Assembly (NCBI GenBank): GCA_012862575.1
Contig: BLSF01000071.1
Location: 124,001-188,000, forward strand
Direction: 5' to 3'
DNA from: Parietichytrium sp. I65-24A
Lineage: Eukaryota; Sar; Bigyra; Thraustochytrida; Thraustochytriidae
DNA: 64,000 nt
Shown: positions 1 to 10,066 of the stretch, one piece after another
Position numbering within the stretch: the stretch's first letter is position 1
How the letters are laid out: the number at the start of each line of letters is the position of its first letter
Position numbers and translations under genes: made by a program
Notes under the pieces: generated by a model
The model's input: only the letters and a program-made list of their open reading frames with translations
Told to the model about the DNA's origin: nothing
The model's database searches: none

Positions 1-1
1 A

Positions 2-3000
2 AGCGGACAGACACCGTTTACATCTCTCTACGTCGAGACGGTCGACAACGTCAGGACTACTTACATTCTTGATGCGCTGGTGTCACAACAAAAGCCAGTC
101 ATGCTTGTTGGAGGCGCAGGAACCGGGAAGAGCATGATGATCCAAAACTGGATGCGTGAGATGGTACAAAACAACGAGAGCATGCTGTCTACACTGATCT
201 CTATGAACTACTTTACTGACTCTCGGGCTTTCCAGAAGCAGATCGAGGGAGCCATCGACAAACGCTCGGGTCATCGCTTCGGCCCTGCAGGAAACAAGAA
301 GCTTGTCTATTTTGTTGACGACCTCAACCTTCCATACGTGGAGGAGTATGGTACACAAAATGCTCTGTCCCTGTTGCGTCAAATCATGGGCTATGGTACT
401 TTCTTCGATCGCAACGATCTTGGCTTCCGCAAAGAAATCGTGGATGTCCGCTTCGTGTCTGCAATGAATCCTTATGCAGGTAGCTTCAACATTTGCGAGC
501 GGATACAACGCTACTTCTCGACCATTTCATGTGCAATGCCAAGTGAAGCCGACCTCGGAAGCATCTTTCTTTCGATTCTGGATGGCCATTTGCAGAGCTT
601 CCCGTCTGCCGTGGAGAGCCTTCTCAACCCACTGGTCTCTGCAACGATCGCTCTACACAACCGCGTTTCTGAGAAGTTCTTGCCTTCTGCTGTTAAATTT
701 GTGTACAACTGGAACATGCGCGAATATGCAAATGTCTTCCAAGGTATCTGTCGCTCAGACCCTGCAGCAATCAAGACGCCGCTGGATATGTGCCGTTTGT
801 GGGTTCACGAGTGCTGCCGCGTCTTCAGCGATCGCCTTGTCGACGAAACCGACATGTCTCGTTTCAACGACATCCTTGTCGACGTGTCCAAGACCTTTGC
901 TCTGGAGGATCTCGACCAGCTTCACGAAGAGCCGCTCATCTTCACCTCCTTTCACGATGGAGATGAAGCAGATGGTTACTATACCAACGTCAACAACTTT
1001 AACCATCTCACAAAGTTGCTGGAAGAAAAATTGGATGAGTACAATGAAAGCCTGCCAGTGATGAATCTTGTGCTATTTAAGGATGCTGTGAAGCACATTA
1101 CTCGGATCTCGAGAATCATTCAAAGCACCGGCGGCAGTGCACTTTTGATCGGCGTAGGTGGCTCCGGAAAGCAGAGTCTTTCCCGTCTTGCGTCGTTCAT
1201 CAATGGTTTCCAGATCAAGCAGCTGAACGTGACCTCGGACTTTACGGTACAAAATCTTCTCGAGTACTTGCAGGAGCTGTTGAAGACGACTGGCATCAAA
1301 GGCATCCCGACGGCTTGGATCATCAATGACGCTCAGATTATCAATGAGGAGTTTCTCGTTTATGTCAACGATGTGCTTTCAAACGGATGGGTGCCCGATC
1401 TATTCCCCAAGGACGAGCTCCCTGGTTTGCTGGACGGCCTAAAGAATGAGCTACGCGCGAACGGACTTTCTGATACCCATCAGGATAAGATTGCGCTATT
1501 CATTCGCAGGATTCGTCAGTATCTCCACGTGATCCTGTGCTTTTCTCCTGTTGGAGAGACGCTTCGCGTGCGAGCAAGAAGGTTCCCGGGATTGATCAAT
1601 TGCACGGTAATCGACTGGTACCATCCATGGCCGGAAGAAGCTCTTGTGAGTGTTGCACTTAGCTTTATCAAAGATGTGCAGTTTTCGAACCAGGAGACTC
1701 GCGAGAATGTGGCTTACCATATGTCCACGGTTCACTTGGAAGTTGTCAAGTCTTCTCAGAGCTATCTGAAGGCAGCACATCGATACAATTACGTGACGCC
1801 AAAGTCGTTCTTGGAGTTCATCTTGTTTTACAAAAAGCTTCTCGGTGAGCAACGCGCTCACGCGCACTCGCAAATCAAGCGCCTTCAAAACGGTCTTGAC
1901 GTTTTGCGTAAGACTGCCGTAAAGGTCGCCGATTTGCAGGAGGACCTTAAAGTCACCCTCGCCAATGTGGAGGAGAAGAAGGCTGCTTCTGAAATTCTGA
2001 TGGAACAGATCGGAGTCCAGCGAGCTGATGCGGAGCAGAAGCAACAAGCTGCTGCTGCAGAGCAGAAACGCGCTGAGGAAGCTTCGGTAGTTGCGAATGA
2101 AATTCAGGAGTCGGCTAACAAGGAGCTCGCGGAGGCGACCCCTGCAATGGAGGCAGCGGCTTCTGCGATTGATTGTCTAGACAAGAAAGCGCTCACTGAG
2201 CTCAAGTCCCTCACGAAGCCCCCAGCCGGCGTGGACGAGGTGACAAAGGCCTGTCTGATGATGATTGAGGGTGAGTTTAAGAACTTTAAGTGGGACCGAG
2301 CTAAGAAGATGATGGCGAACGTCGATCAGTTCCTCAATTCGCTCAAAGCCTTTGATGCAGAGAACATGGATGAGAATCTCGTTCAAAAGCTCGATCCAAT
2401 CGTGACCAACCCAACATTTACCTATGAGCAAATGGTAAAGAAGAGCTTTGCGGCGGCAAACTTGTGCAACTGGGTGGCGAACATCTACAAGTACAACCGC
2501 ATTTACGTCAAAGTCAAGCCTCTCATGGACAAGCTTGAGGTCGCAAAGAAGGACAAGGCGGACGCGGAGGCAGAGCTAGCGGAGGTGCAGCGCGTAGTTC
2601 AAGAGGTGGAGAACCGCCTGGCTGACCTCAAGAAGACCTTCTTACAAGCCACGCAGGAGAAGATGGAGGTCGAGGAGCTAGCCGAACAGTGCATGGCCAA
2701 ACTCGATCTTGCAAACCGTCTCGTGAACGGTCTGGCGTCCGAGAATGCACGCTGGGCAGTGGAAGTGGAGCGTTTGCGAAAGGAGGAGGAGCAGCTCGTT
2801 GGAAACGTTCTAGTTTCTTCCGCATTTGTCGGTTACATTGGAGGTTTCGACGCCACGTTCCGGCTCAAGCTATGGAAGAATGAATGGGTTCGCGATTTGA
2901 TTGAGCGCGAATTGCCATGCAGCAGCGCTGATGCAATGGATCCCCTGTCTCTACTCTCAAGCGACACTGAAAACATCCAAATGATGGACGAGGGGCTTCC

Positions 3001-6000
3001 AGCAGATCGCATTTCACTCGAGAACGGAGCAATTATAACTTCGTGTACCAGATGGCCGCTTATCATTGATCCACAGGAGCAAGGTATCAAGTGGTTGAAG
3101 AGGAGGTATGCTCGATATGAGTCTGACCTGAAGGCAAGCGTGTCCAAGAAACCTCTACTGGAGCGCGCGTCCTCTACTGCGTCTGTTGTATCCGAATCGA
3201 AATTGAGTACAGCATCGTCTTCAGAGCAACTTAAGGTTGGTAGCAGCGAGGTTGAACCCTTTGAGCAACCAGGTGATGCGATTTCCTCCGCGCCGTCCAC
3301 GAGCCCAGCCCCAGCGTCCAAAGGTGCGCTTGTCCCACCAACTTCTACTCAGATCACAAAGAAAGGCTGGGAAAACGAGGTTATTCGTGCGATTGAGCAA
3401 GGTGAAGTCATCATGATCGAGAACCTCGGTGAGGAGATTGATACCACCCTGGACCCAGTCCTCTCTCGGGCCATCATTCGCAAGGGCAGAAACCAGTTCA
3501 TCAACTTTGCTGGGCGTGAACTGGAGTATGACGACAAATTCCGTTTGTTTTTGTTCACCAAGTTGTCAAACCCTCACTACAAGCCGGAAATTCAGGCACA
3601 ATGCACATTGATAAACTTTATCGCAACCGAGAAAGGACTAGAGGACCAGCTTCTCGTTCGCGTTGTGCAAGCAGAGCGCCCCGACAAGGAGGCCGAGCAG
3701 CAGCGGCTGCAGAGCGACTTCAATCGCTACAAATTGCAGCTCACAAAGTTGGAGGACGCCCTCCTGCACAAGCTTTCCAACGCCCCAGAGGACATTCTCT
3801 CGGACGTCAAGCTCATTGAAGGCCTGGAAGCAACAAAGGCAGAGGCAGAAAAGATTAACGAAGCAGTCGCTTCTGGTCAGGAAATTTTGCAAGAGATTGC
3901 AAAAATTCGCGATGCGTACCGACCAGTTGCTGCTGAAGCATCCATGCTGTACTTTATGTTGACAAGGCTCAGCTTTGTCAATCACATGTACCAATACTCT
4001 TTGGAGTCTTTCATTCAGTTCTTCAACAAGGCCATCCGCGATGCGCCAGGTATTGAGTCTGGTGACGCTCAAAATGCATTGATTGCGCCTGACGGTACGC
4101 TGAGTCCAGCGCTGGATGACGGGGCGGGCATCGAAAGATCTGAGAGTGGCAGTAGCCCTGCACCAGGGGGGAAAGAGAAAGATGGCAAGCAGCTGGATAG
4201 CAAGCAGATTGAGTCCCGCGTCTTCAGTTTGCGGGACACTTTGCGCTTCACCATTTACCAGTGGGTGTCTCGTGGTCTGTTTGAGTCCCACAAGCAACTC
4301 TTCCTCGCCCAGCTTACGTTTAACTTGATGCAGCGCGGCCAGTTGGAGTGCAGCTCTGACTGGGATGATGCTGCCTTCAATTTCTTGGTAAAGATGCCAT
4401 TGCAGATTGGAGATGAGAATCCGTTGTCGGAGTGGCTGCCAGATTCTGCTTGGCAAGGCATCCAAAGCTTGTCGATGCTAGATGACTTTATGAATCTTCC
4501 AAACGACCTGATCGAAGCTGCCCCAAGATTCCGCGACTGGTACAACCATAGTGCTCCAGAGACGGAGAAGTTGCCGCTAGACTGGGCCCAGCTGGATCGA
4601 ACCATGTTTCTCAAGCTTTTAGTGATCCGCTGCATGAGGCCAGACCGTATGACGGTTGCTGTCAATAACTTTGTCCGCCAAAGTCTTCCAGATGGCAACA
4701 AGTTCGCAGACTGCGACTCCACTTTGAATTCGTTTGACTTGCTTCAGCAGGCCTACGCAGATTCGAGTCCTTCGGTGCCGCTCTATTTTATCCTCTCTCC
4801 CGGAACAGATGTGCTCTCTGACATTGACAAACTGGCTCTGCTCAAGGGTTTTGAGAAGGGCAAGATGTACCACAACGTGTCGATGGGGCAAGGGCAAGAT
4901 AGGATTGCGGAGGAACTGCTAGAGAGCGCGAACAAGCAAGGACACTGGGTAGTACTTGCCAACGTTCATCTGATGCCCAAGTGGCTGACTCGATTGGAGC
5001 GAATGCTGGACCAATTTAAGGAGCAGGGAGGCCACCCAAATTTCCGTCTCTTTCTGAGCTCAGACCCATCCAACCGCATTCCAATTGGAGTTCTTTCGCG
5101 GTGCATCAAGCTGACAAACGAGCCTCCGACTGGCCTGAAGGCAAACCTGAAGCGCGCGTTCCTCAGCTTCCCGCGCCAATATGTCGAAGAGGCGGAACCA
5201 AAGGTGAAGGCCATTCTATTCGGCTTGTGCTACTTCCACAGTGTCATGCTGGAGCGCAAGAGGTATGGACCGTCTGGGTTCAACATGAATTACCCATTCT
5301 CATTGGGAGACTTGCGCGACTCCGCGGTGTGCCTCTCGAATTACACCGAGAGTTCGCAGAGTGGCAGCCTGCCATGGCAAGACCTCAAGTACATCTTTGG
5401 GGAAATCATCTACGGTGGGCATATCGTGAACGACTTTGATCGATTGCTGGCGAATACGCTGTTGGACCACATCATGCGCGACGAGCTGTTGGACGAGATG
5501 GAGCTCTTTCCATTCGCAGAGGGCACCGGCGCTTCGTTCAAGGCGCCACTGCCCACGACCGTGGACAGGTACCTCGAGTACATCGAGGAGGCCATCAAGG
5601 TGGACACGCCGATTGCGTATGGCCTGCACCCGAACGCCGAGCTGGAGTTCCGCACGACACAATCAAATGAGCTCTTTTCTCTGCTGGACGACTTGCGGCC
5701 GCAGGACGGATCTGGCGTTAGTGAGACGACCGTATCGCCACAGTTGAGCGCCGAGAATGCATGCACAGAAATCTTGGACCGTTTTTCGGATTCCTTGATC
5801 GACCTGGAGACAATTGGTGATATGCTGGAGACGCGCACGCCGTTCCAAAACGCGTTCCTCTCAGAGGCAGCGGCTCTGAACACTCTTTTGCTCGAGATCC
5901 GCCGCTCGCTGCAAGAGCTGACTCAGGGCTTTGCGGGCGAGCTCACCATCTCGGACGATATGGAGACCCTGCTCAACGCGCTGCATCAGAACTTGGTTCC

Positions 6001-6565
6001 TGCTTCCTGGCACCGCCTGGCGTGGCCGTCCACGCGCAGCCTCTCTCTCTGGCTCAGCGACTTGAGCAATCGCATCGCCCAGGTGCAGGCGTGGACTCAA
6101 AACCCGCAGGAGCTCCTCCGCTGCACCAACATCTCCCTGCTTGTGTTCCCGAATGCATTCCTCACTGCGCTGTGCCAAGTCTCCTCGCAGCGCACTTCCA
6201 CGCCTCTGGACATGCAGAAGGTCGTCACCGACGTCACCAAGCGAATGTCCCCGGACGACTGCGAGCCTCCGCGCGAGGGCGTGCTCATCAACGGGCTCAA
6301 CTTGCAGGGCGCAAGGTGGTCGGTCAACGACGCGTCCATTGAGCCCAGCCGGCCCAAGGAACTCTTCTGCCCGCTCCCAGTCATCAACGCGCGAGCCGTG
6401 CGTGCAGACAAGGCCGATGCTTCGGGCAACTTGTACTCGTGCCCTGTTTACAAAACTCTTCACAGGGGAGCCACCTACGTCTTCTCAGCGCAGCTCAAGA
6501 CCAAGGCGCCGCCAGCGCGGTGGGTTCTTGCCAGCTGCTGCTGCATTCTCGACATCGGAATCTAG
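2..6565 (+). CDS. Axonemal outer-arm dynein heavy chain, beta class (5' part missing)
   Basis: Motor subunit that drives microtubule sliding in flagella. The frame is open from the left edge, so only the part from AAA3 onward is present (about 2,190 of an expected 4,500 residues). The AAA3 P-loop GGAGTGKS is at about 110-133 and its Walker B (FVDDLNLP) near 313. The AAA4 P-loop GVGGSGKQS is near 1151. The stalk coiled coils (about 1860-2130 and 2520-2780) flank the microtubule-binding tip, followed by AAA5, AAA6 and the C-terminal domain ending in the typical PVYKT..RG.TYV segment. The sequence around AAA4 (MNLVLF.DA, CFSPVG.TLRVR.R.FP) and the ITNEPPTG and LFGEI.YGGHI segments are closest, by recall, to the DNAH9/11/17 or Chlamydomonas beta class. 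Two Ser/Gly-rich insertions, at about 3130-3350 and 4050-4215, are not usual. They stay in frame without stops, so they are probably real linkers. The gene implies a flagellated stage. Confidence 0.96.
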   Translation, partial: SGQTPFTSLYVETVDNVRTTYILDALVSQQKPVMLVGGAGTGKSMMIQNWMREMVQNNESMLSTLISMNYFTDSRAFQKQIEGAIDKRSGHRFGPAGNKKLVYFVDDLNLPYVEEYGTQNALSLLRQIMGYGTFFDRNDLGFRKEIVDVRFVSAMNPYAGSFNICERIQRYFSTISCAMPSEADLGSIFLSILDGHLQSFPSAVESLLNPLVSATIALHNRVSEKFLPSAVKFVYNWNMREYANVFQGICRSDPAAIKTPLDMCRLWVHECCRVFSDRLVDETDMSRFNDILVDVSKTFALEDLDQLHEEPLIFTSFHDGDEADGYYTNVNNFNHLTKLLEEKLDEYNESLPVMNLVLFKDAVKHITRISRIIQSTGGSALLIGVGGSGKQSLSRLASFINGFQIKQLNVTSDFTVQNLLEYLQELLKTTGIKGIPTAWIINDAQIINEEFLVYVNDVLSNGWVPDLFPKDELPGLLDGLKNELRANGLSDTHQDKIALFIRRIRQYLHVILCFSPVGETLRVRARRFPGLINCTVIDWYHPWPEEALVSVALSFIKDVQFSNQETRENVAYHMSTVHLEVVKSSQSYLKAAHRYNYVTPKSFLEFILFYKKLLGEQRAHAHSQIKRLQNGLDVLRKTAVKVADLQEDLKVTLANVEEKKAASEILMEQIGVQRADAEQKQQAAAAEQKRAEEASVVANEIQESANKELAEATPAMEAAASAIDCLDKKALTELKSLTKPPAGVDEVTKACLMMIEGEFKNFKWDRAKKMMANVDQFLNSLKAFDAENMDENLVQKLDPIVTNPTFTYEQMVKKSFAAANLCNWVANIYKYNRIYVKVKPLMDKLEVAKKDKADAEAELAEVQRVVQEVENRLADLKKTFLQATQEKMEVEELAEQCMAKLDLANRLVNGLASENARWAVEVERLRKEEEQLVGNVLVSSAFVGYIGGFDATFRLKLWKNEWVRDLIERELPCSSADAMDPLSLLSSDTENIQMMDEGLPADRISLENGAIITSCTRWPLIIDPQEQGIKWLKRRYARYESDLKASVSKKPLLERASSTASVVSESKLSTASSSEQLKVGSSEVEPFEQPGDAISSAPSTSPAPASKGALVPPTSTQITKKGWENEVIRAIEQGEVIMIENLGEEIDTTLDPVLSRAIIRKGRNQFINFAGRELEYDDKFRLFLFTKLSNPHYKPEIQAQCTLINFIATEKGLEDQLLVRVVQAERPDKEAEQQRLQSDFNRYKLQLTKLEDALLHKLSNAPEDILSDVKLIEGLEATKAEAEKINEAVASGQEILQEIAKIRDAYRPVAAEASMLYFMLTRLSFVNHMYQYSLESFIQFFNKAIRDAPGIESGDAQNALIAPDGTLSPALDDGAGIERSESGSSPAPGGKEKDGKQLDSKQIESRVFSLRDTLRFTIYQWVSRGLFESHKQLFLAQLTFNLMQRGQLECSSDWDDAAFNFLVKMPLQIGDENPLSEWLPDSAWQGIQSLSMLDDFMNLPNDLIEAAPRFRDWYNHSAPETEKLPLDWAQLDRTMFLKLLVIRCMRPDRMTVAVNNFVRQSLPDGNKFADCDSTLNSFDLLQQAYADSSPSVPLYFILSPGTDVLSDIDKLALLKGFEKGKMYHNVSMGQGQDRIAEELLESANKQGHWVVLANVHLMPKWLTRLERMLDQFKEQGGHPNFRLFLSSDPSNRIPIGVLSRCIKLTNEPPTGLKANLKRAFLSFPRQYVEEAEPKVKAILFGLCYFHSVMLERKRYGPSGFNMNYPFSLGDLRDSAVCLSNYTESSQSGSLPWQDLKYIFGEIIYGGHIVNDFDRLLANTLLDHIMRDELLDEMELFPFAEGTGASFKAPLPTTVDRYLEYIEEAIKVDTPIAYGLHPNAELEFRTTQSNELFSLLDDLRPQDGSGVSETTVSPQLSAENACTEILDRFSDSLIDLETIGDMLETRTPFQNAFLSEAAALNTLLLEIRRSLQELTQGFAGELTISDDMETLLNALHQNLVPASWHRLAWPSTRSLSLWLSDLSNRIAQVQAWTQNPQELLRCTNISLLVFPNAFLTALCQVSSQRTSTPLDMQKVVTDVTKRMSPDDCEPPREGVLINGLNLQGARWSVNDASIEPSRPKELFCPLPVINARAVRADKADASGNLYSCPVYKTLHRGATYVFSAQLKTKAPPARWVLASCCCILDIGI

Positions 6566-7254
6566 ACTAACTCACTGACTCAAAGCAGCAGCATTGCAAG
6601 GAGGAACAGTCGAGGAGGTGCGTAGGTAGGTCGGTATTCACGCGCAAACACATATACATATATAGTTCTCAATCAACGATAAATTTAAAAAACAACAGAA
6701 ACAAAACTGCAATTCATACTTACACGCGCTCACGCTCTCCATGTCTTCAGCCATCTCTGAGAGTGACGGCCCTCGCCTGCCTCACAAGTCGATTCGCCAA
6801 ATTCGCAGCGCTGCTCTAACAAACACATACGCTTTTTCATTACACAAACAAACTACGCATACATACATACATACATACATACATACATACAGACACATAC
6901 ACATGAATGCATGCATAATGGTGTACTCGAGTACACTCAGACCTTTTCGACTTGGAGTAATTTTCCCCCACAACTTCTACTAGCATTTCGTCTAACCAGG
7001 TTCCACCTCCCCTCCTCCATGCCCCTCGAAACCACTCTAGGCTCTCAACTACAGCAGCGCCTAGCACCTCGCTAGACCTCTCTTATTCTTATTCTCATTG
7101 CGCAGTGTGCGTTACGCATCCGTTACGCATCCGTTACGCGCACGTAACGCTGTACGCGCATCGTTCCCAAAAGTTTCCCGGAAGGTTTCCGGAAGGTTCC
7201 CGGGAGGGCGCGGGTGTGCTAGAGAATCGCCTGCGAGGCGCGGTAGGGATCGGC
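6566..7254. other. Intergenic region, dynein to Rit1
   Basis: No supported gene. It holds a CATA microsatellite (about 6857-6891). A short run of repeated TTACGCATCCG-like words lies near 7110-7140, just before the Rit1 gene. The small ORFs here are carried by the microsatellite. Confidence 0.6.
6857..6891. repeat. CATA tetranucleotide microsatellite
   Basis: About eight to nine uninterrupted copies of the tetramer CATA in the spacer between the dynein and Rit1 genes. Confidence 0.9.
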
Positions 7255-9027
7255 ATGCGCAGCCTGGCGCGGCACGAGGACCGCAGCGCGGTTTCGCGCG
7301 TCCGTTCGCTGTTAAGCGACCAGGCGTGGTGTGCGCGCGCTAGTGCGGCGCTAGGCAGCGGCGTAGCAGTGGCGGCGAACCTGCGCGCGGGGGCGTGGTA
7401 CGCGGACACCCCGCGCAGGTGCGCGTTCAAGAGCGGGGACGGGCACCCCGGCAAGGCCGCAGTGAGCGCCCGCAGGACCAACGTGCAGCTCCTGCGCACC
7501 GCATGTGCAGCGCAGAATCGCGCCAAGGACGCCAAGGAGACGAAGAAAACGACCGCGGAATGCAAATGCGAACGTGAATGTGAACGTGAATGTGAACGTG
7601 AACGTGAATGTGAATGTGAACGCGAACGTGAATGTGAATGTGAACAAGAACGCGAATGTGAACGTGAACGTGAATGTGAACGTGAACGTGAATGTGAACG
7701 CGAACGTGAATGTGAACGTGAATGTGAATGTGAACGTGAATGTGAATGTGAATGTGAATGTGGATTTGGAGAAGAGAGCTCGGCGGAAATAGTGTCGCGG
7801 GCAGAGGCGATTGGAGCTTCGTGCGCAGGGGCTACTGGCGAGGGTGTGGTTTGTGGTAACGCGCTTCCGGAGGGTGCCGTGGGCGGCGTGGTGGTGGTGG
7901 ACTCCACGAGGCAAGGGAAGAGGTTCCCGGATTCGATGACTCGGACGATACCGCTGTGGTGCATGGCGGTGAATTTTGTCGTGTTCGGGGAACGAAGGGC
8001 GCTCTTCCCGCCTTGGATCTCTCCGGCTGAGTCGGAAGAGATACTCGCTGGCATTGAGGAGCAGGCTGCGCAGTTCCCTGCTCAAGCTGTGCAAGAGATG
8101 CGCGATGTTGTCAAACTCCCCCTGAGACCGATATGGGTATGTCCCGCTGATGCTGACAACTTTACGGATCACGACTATATTGACCCGGCACACCGAATTC
8201 CTCATCTGACACTTCCTGACGGAGTCGACTACGATGGTAAGGAACGCTTTACGCCCATTTGCCTTCTTAGCGCAAGTGTCATGGTTCAGAGCGACGGTGA
8301 GAGGATTCATCGCAGCTGGAGGTATGTGCAAGGCGCTGGCGATGACGAAGAGTTTTGGGCTGGGAAACTGTCGCCTGCGATGCTATTCGAGCATCTCGCG
8401 GAATTCGCTTCGTGTGAAACAGACGCGGAGGTGCACGACCTAGTTGAGCGATTCTCTCGTGAGGCGTCTTCTTCGACAAAAGACCAGAAAAACGATCGCC
8501 TGCACATTGTTCCAGGGACTAGCGTAGGCATCGCTATGACAAATGAAGAAGTCAGGGCTGACACTGGCTTCCCTTTCGACACCGTTGTTGACCTTCGATA
8601 CGCAGAAGACCTGCCTACTACTTCTGGGAGCCCGTGCACCGGCGAGAAGGAGGGTCACTCGGATCAGGTGCTTCGGATCAACTTGCCATCCAAACAACAA
8701 AAAGGCAAGACGCGCAGACCTTATCAGGAAGCCTTCCCAAAGGTGCAGGCGCGGTTTGAGTCCAAGGGGGGGAGAGTGCTGACCGTCTGCGACGAGGCCA
8801 CTCTCCTGGATGGAATCTGCATTGCTGCAGCAGTTCTTCTCATGGAGCGAATTTCGCGCGGGGAGATTCGTCTTGAGAGCTTCGAAAAGTCCGATGTCGC
8901 AAGCGCTCTTTTCTCTCTCTGTGATGGGGTTGAGTGGCTTGAAACACAGCTTTTCCCTCGGCGCCTGCTGAAAGAAATCATCGTTTACTTTTTTGACCAG
9001 CGAAAAGCCATGCTAGCCTCATCCTGA
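7255..9027 (+). CDS. RIT1: Rit1-like tRNA A64-2'-O-ribosylphosphate transferase
   Basis: Rit1 adds 2'-O-ribosyl phosphate at A64 of initiator tRNA, which keeps that tRNA out of elongation; it is known from fungi and plants and absent from animals. Family marks are NLRAGAWY followed by FKSGDGH (residues about 58-64, equivalent to the family FKSTDGH), then an Arg-rich LRR.NLHL-like segment, VVVVDSTRQGKRFPD followed by IPLWC (about 210-235), PPWISP, and PLRPIWVCP. The C-terminal 120 residues fit the phosphatase-like domain of the family. The first in-frame ATG is at 7255 (590 aa); the frame stays open upstream only through a GTG. The family normally has a short loop between the NLHL and VDSTR segments. 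Here that loop carries about 65 residues of Glu-Cys/Glu-Arg repeat encoded by a hexamer array. The dynein and methyltransferase neighbours give no functional link. Confidence 0.85.
   Translation: MRSLARHEDRSAVSRVRSLLSDQAWCARASAALGSGVAVAANLRAGAWYADTPRRCAFKSGDGHPGKAAVSARRTNVQLLRTACAAQNRAKDAKETKKTTAECKCERECERECERERECECERERECECEQERECERERECERERECERERECERECECERECECECECGFGEESSAEIVSRAEAIGASCAGATGEGVVCGNALPEGAVGGVVVVDSTRQGKRFPDSMTRTIPLWCMAVNFVVFGERRALFPPWISPAESEEILAGIEEQAAQFPAQAVQEMRDVVKLPLRPIWVCPADADNFTDHDYIDPAHRIPHLTLPDGVDYDGKERFTPICLLSASVMVQSDGERIHRSWRYVQGAGDDEEFWAGKLSPAMLFEHLAEFASCETDAEVHDLVERFSREASSSTKDQKNDRLHIVPGTSVGIAMTNEEVRADTGFPFDTVVDLRYAEDLPTTSGSPCTGEKEGHSDQVLRINLPSKQQKGKTRRPYQEAFPKVQARFESKGGRVLTVCDEATLLDGICIAAAVLLMERISRGEIRLESFEKSDVASALFSLCDGVEWLETQLFPRRLLKEIIVYFFDQRKAMLASS
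7566..7762. repeat. Coding hexamer repeat (GTGAAC/GTGAAT) in Rit1
   Basis: About 33 near-perfect copies of a six-base unit, alternating GTGAAC and GTGAAT with rare variants. In the Rit1 frame it encodes a Glu-Cys/Glu-Arg tract. Other frames give Asn-Val, His-Ser/Arg-Ser or Thr-Phe tracts, which explains the long shadow ORFs on both strands. Confidence 0.93.
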
Positions 9028-10066
9028 CTCTGTCGAATCGTGCTAGGCTTTGTCAAGGTCCGAAACACCCTCCCGCTCGATAATAATACTTGATTGAATT
9101 GTGCATGCATCTTTGTCCAAGGAACGCCGGGTAAAGGTTTACATTGTTTGCCTATTCACAAGAGATGTTAAGCCGGCATCAGCGACAGACGTAAAACGTC
9201 TTTCGACTGCATTCGTTTTCTCTTTTTGTCGGGACGGAGAATGAATGAACAGAAGGGGACACACATCTCTGTAACAAAAAGATCGAGGCATAAGTTGACC
9301 TCTTGCAGTCTCACAGTATGAGAAAGGGTGAAGGGATTTCGATGAGTGGTACTTCACCGTTGCAAAAACGTTTAACCGATATCCCGTCCCCGGATGACGC
9401 GGAGTTCTGCTGACGAAGGAACTAGCCTTTTGACAAAAATTGTTCGTTCTGTTCATGAAAATTGTGTTTATTTACTTACTGTTAAAATCAATCCGTGCTC
9501 TTCATGAACAAAAGGAGAGCTCACTCATGTTACGGAGTGGGGGTTTGAGTTGTCGTTAGAGGATTTAGCTGCTTTCATCATTTCCACAACCATCTCGGCG
9601 GCGGTCCTTCCCCTGCGTAACAGGCTAGAGCATGAAGAATTCAGAATCCCTATCGACTCGGAGGTCAGGGAACGAACGAGCCTACTCAGAGGTCACCCCG
9701 TGTACCCAAGCGTAGCTCGTACCCTTCTTCGTTTGCTACAATGCTTCGCACCCACAAGGTCTTGAGGTCGCTGCACTGATGTTACGAATCTCATGACAAG
9801 GTATAAAATTCGCTTTCGTCGAATGATCTGCAAATTCTAGGACACTTCCAGACCGACTCCTCGAGACCAACCAACTGCGAATGAACGACAGATTTAAAAC
9901 GCTTGCAGAAGATTCAACGAATGTGCTCTTGTGCATACTCCTCCCTGTCAGCTTGATGGACCGGTGTCTTTTCAAACAAATGAATCAGCTCCCATGTTGA
10001 GAATCTTGTAAAAGCGAAAGGTAAAGCTCACGCGGGGACAGAAACCAGTCTTCGGAAAGCCGACAA
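9028..10066. other. Intergenic region, Rit1 to methyltransferase
   Basis: About 1 kb between two convergent genes. Only short ORFs lacking recognisable motifs or consistent codon use; nothing else seen. Confidence 0.5.

Noticed and set aside
3638-4465. Minus-strand frame of 275 codons
   Set aside because: Antisense within the dynein gene, no motif.
6741-6983. Small frames at the CATA microsatellite
   Set aside because: Carried by the tetramer repeat; no motif.
7134-8331. Long minus-strand frames (up to 326 codons) and a plus-strand Asn-Val frame at 7505-7792
   Set aside because: They run through the hexamer array, which is open in several frames; only the Rit1 frame continues into conserved motifs on both sides.
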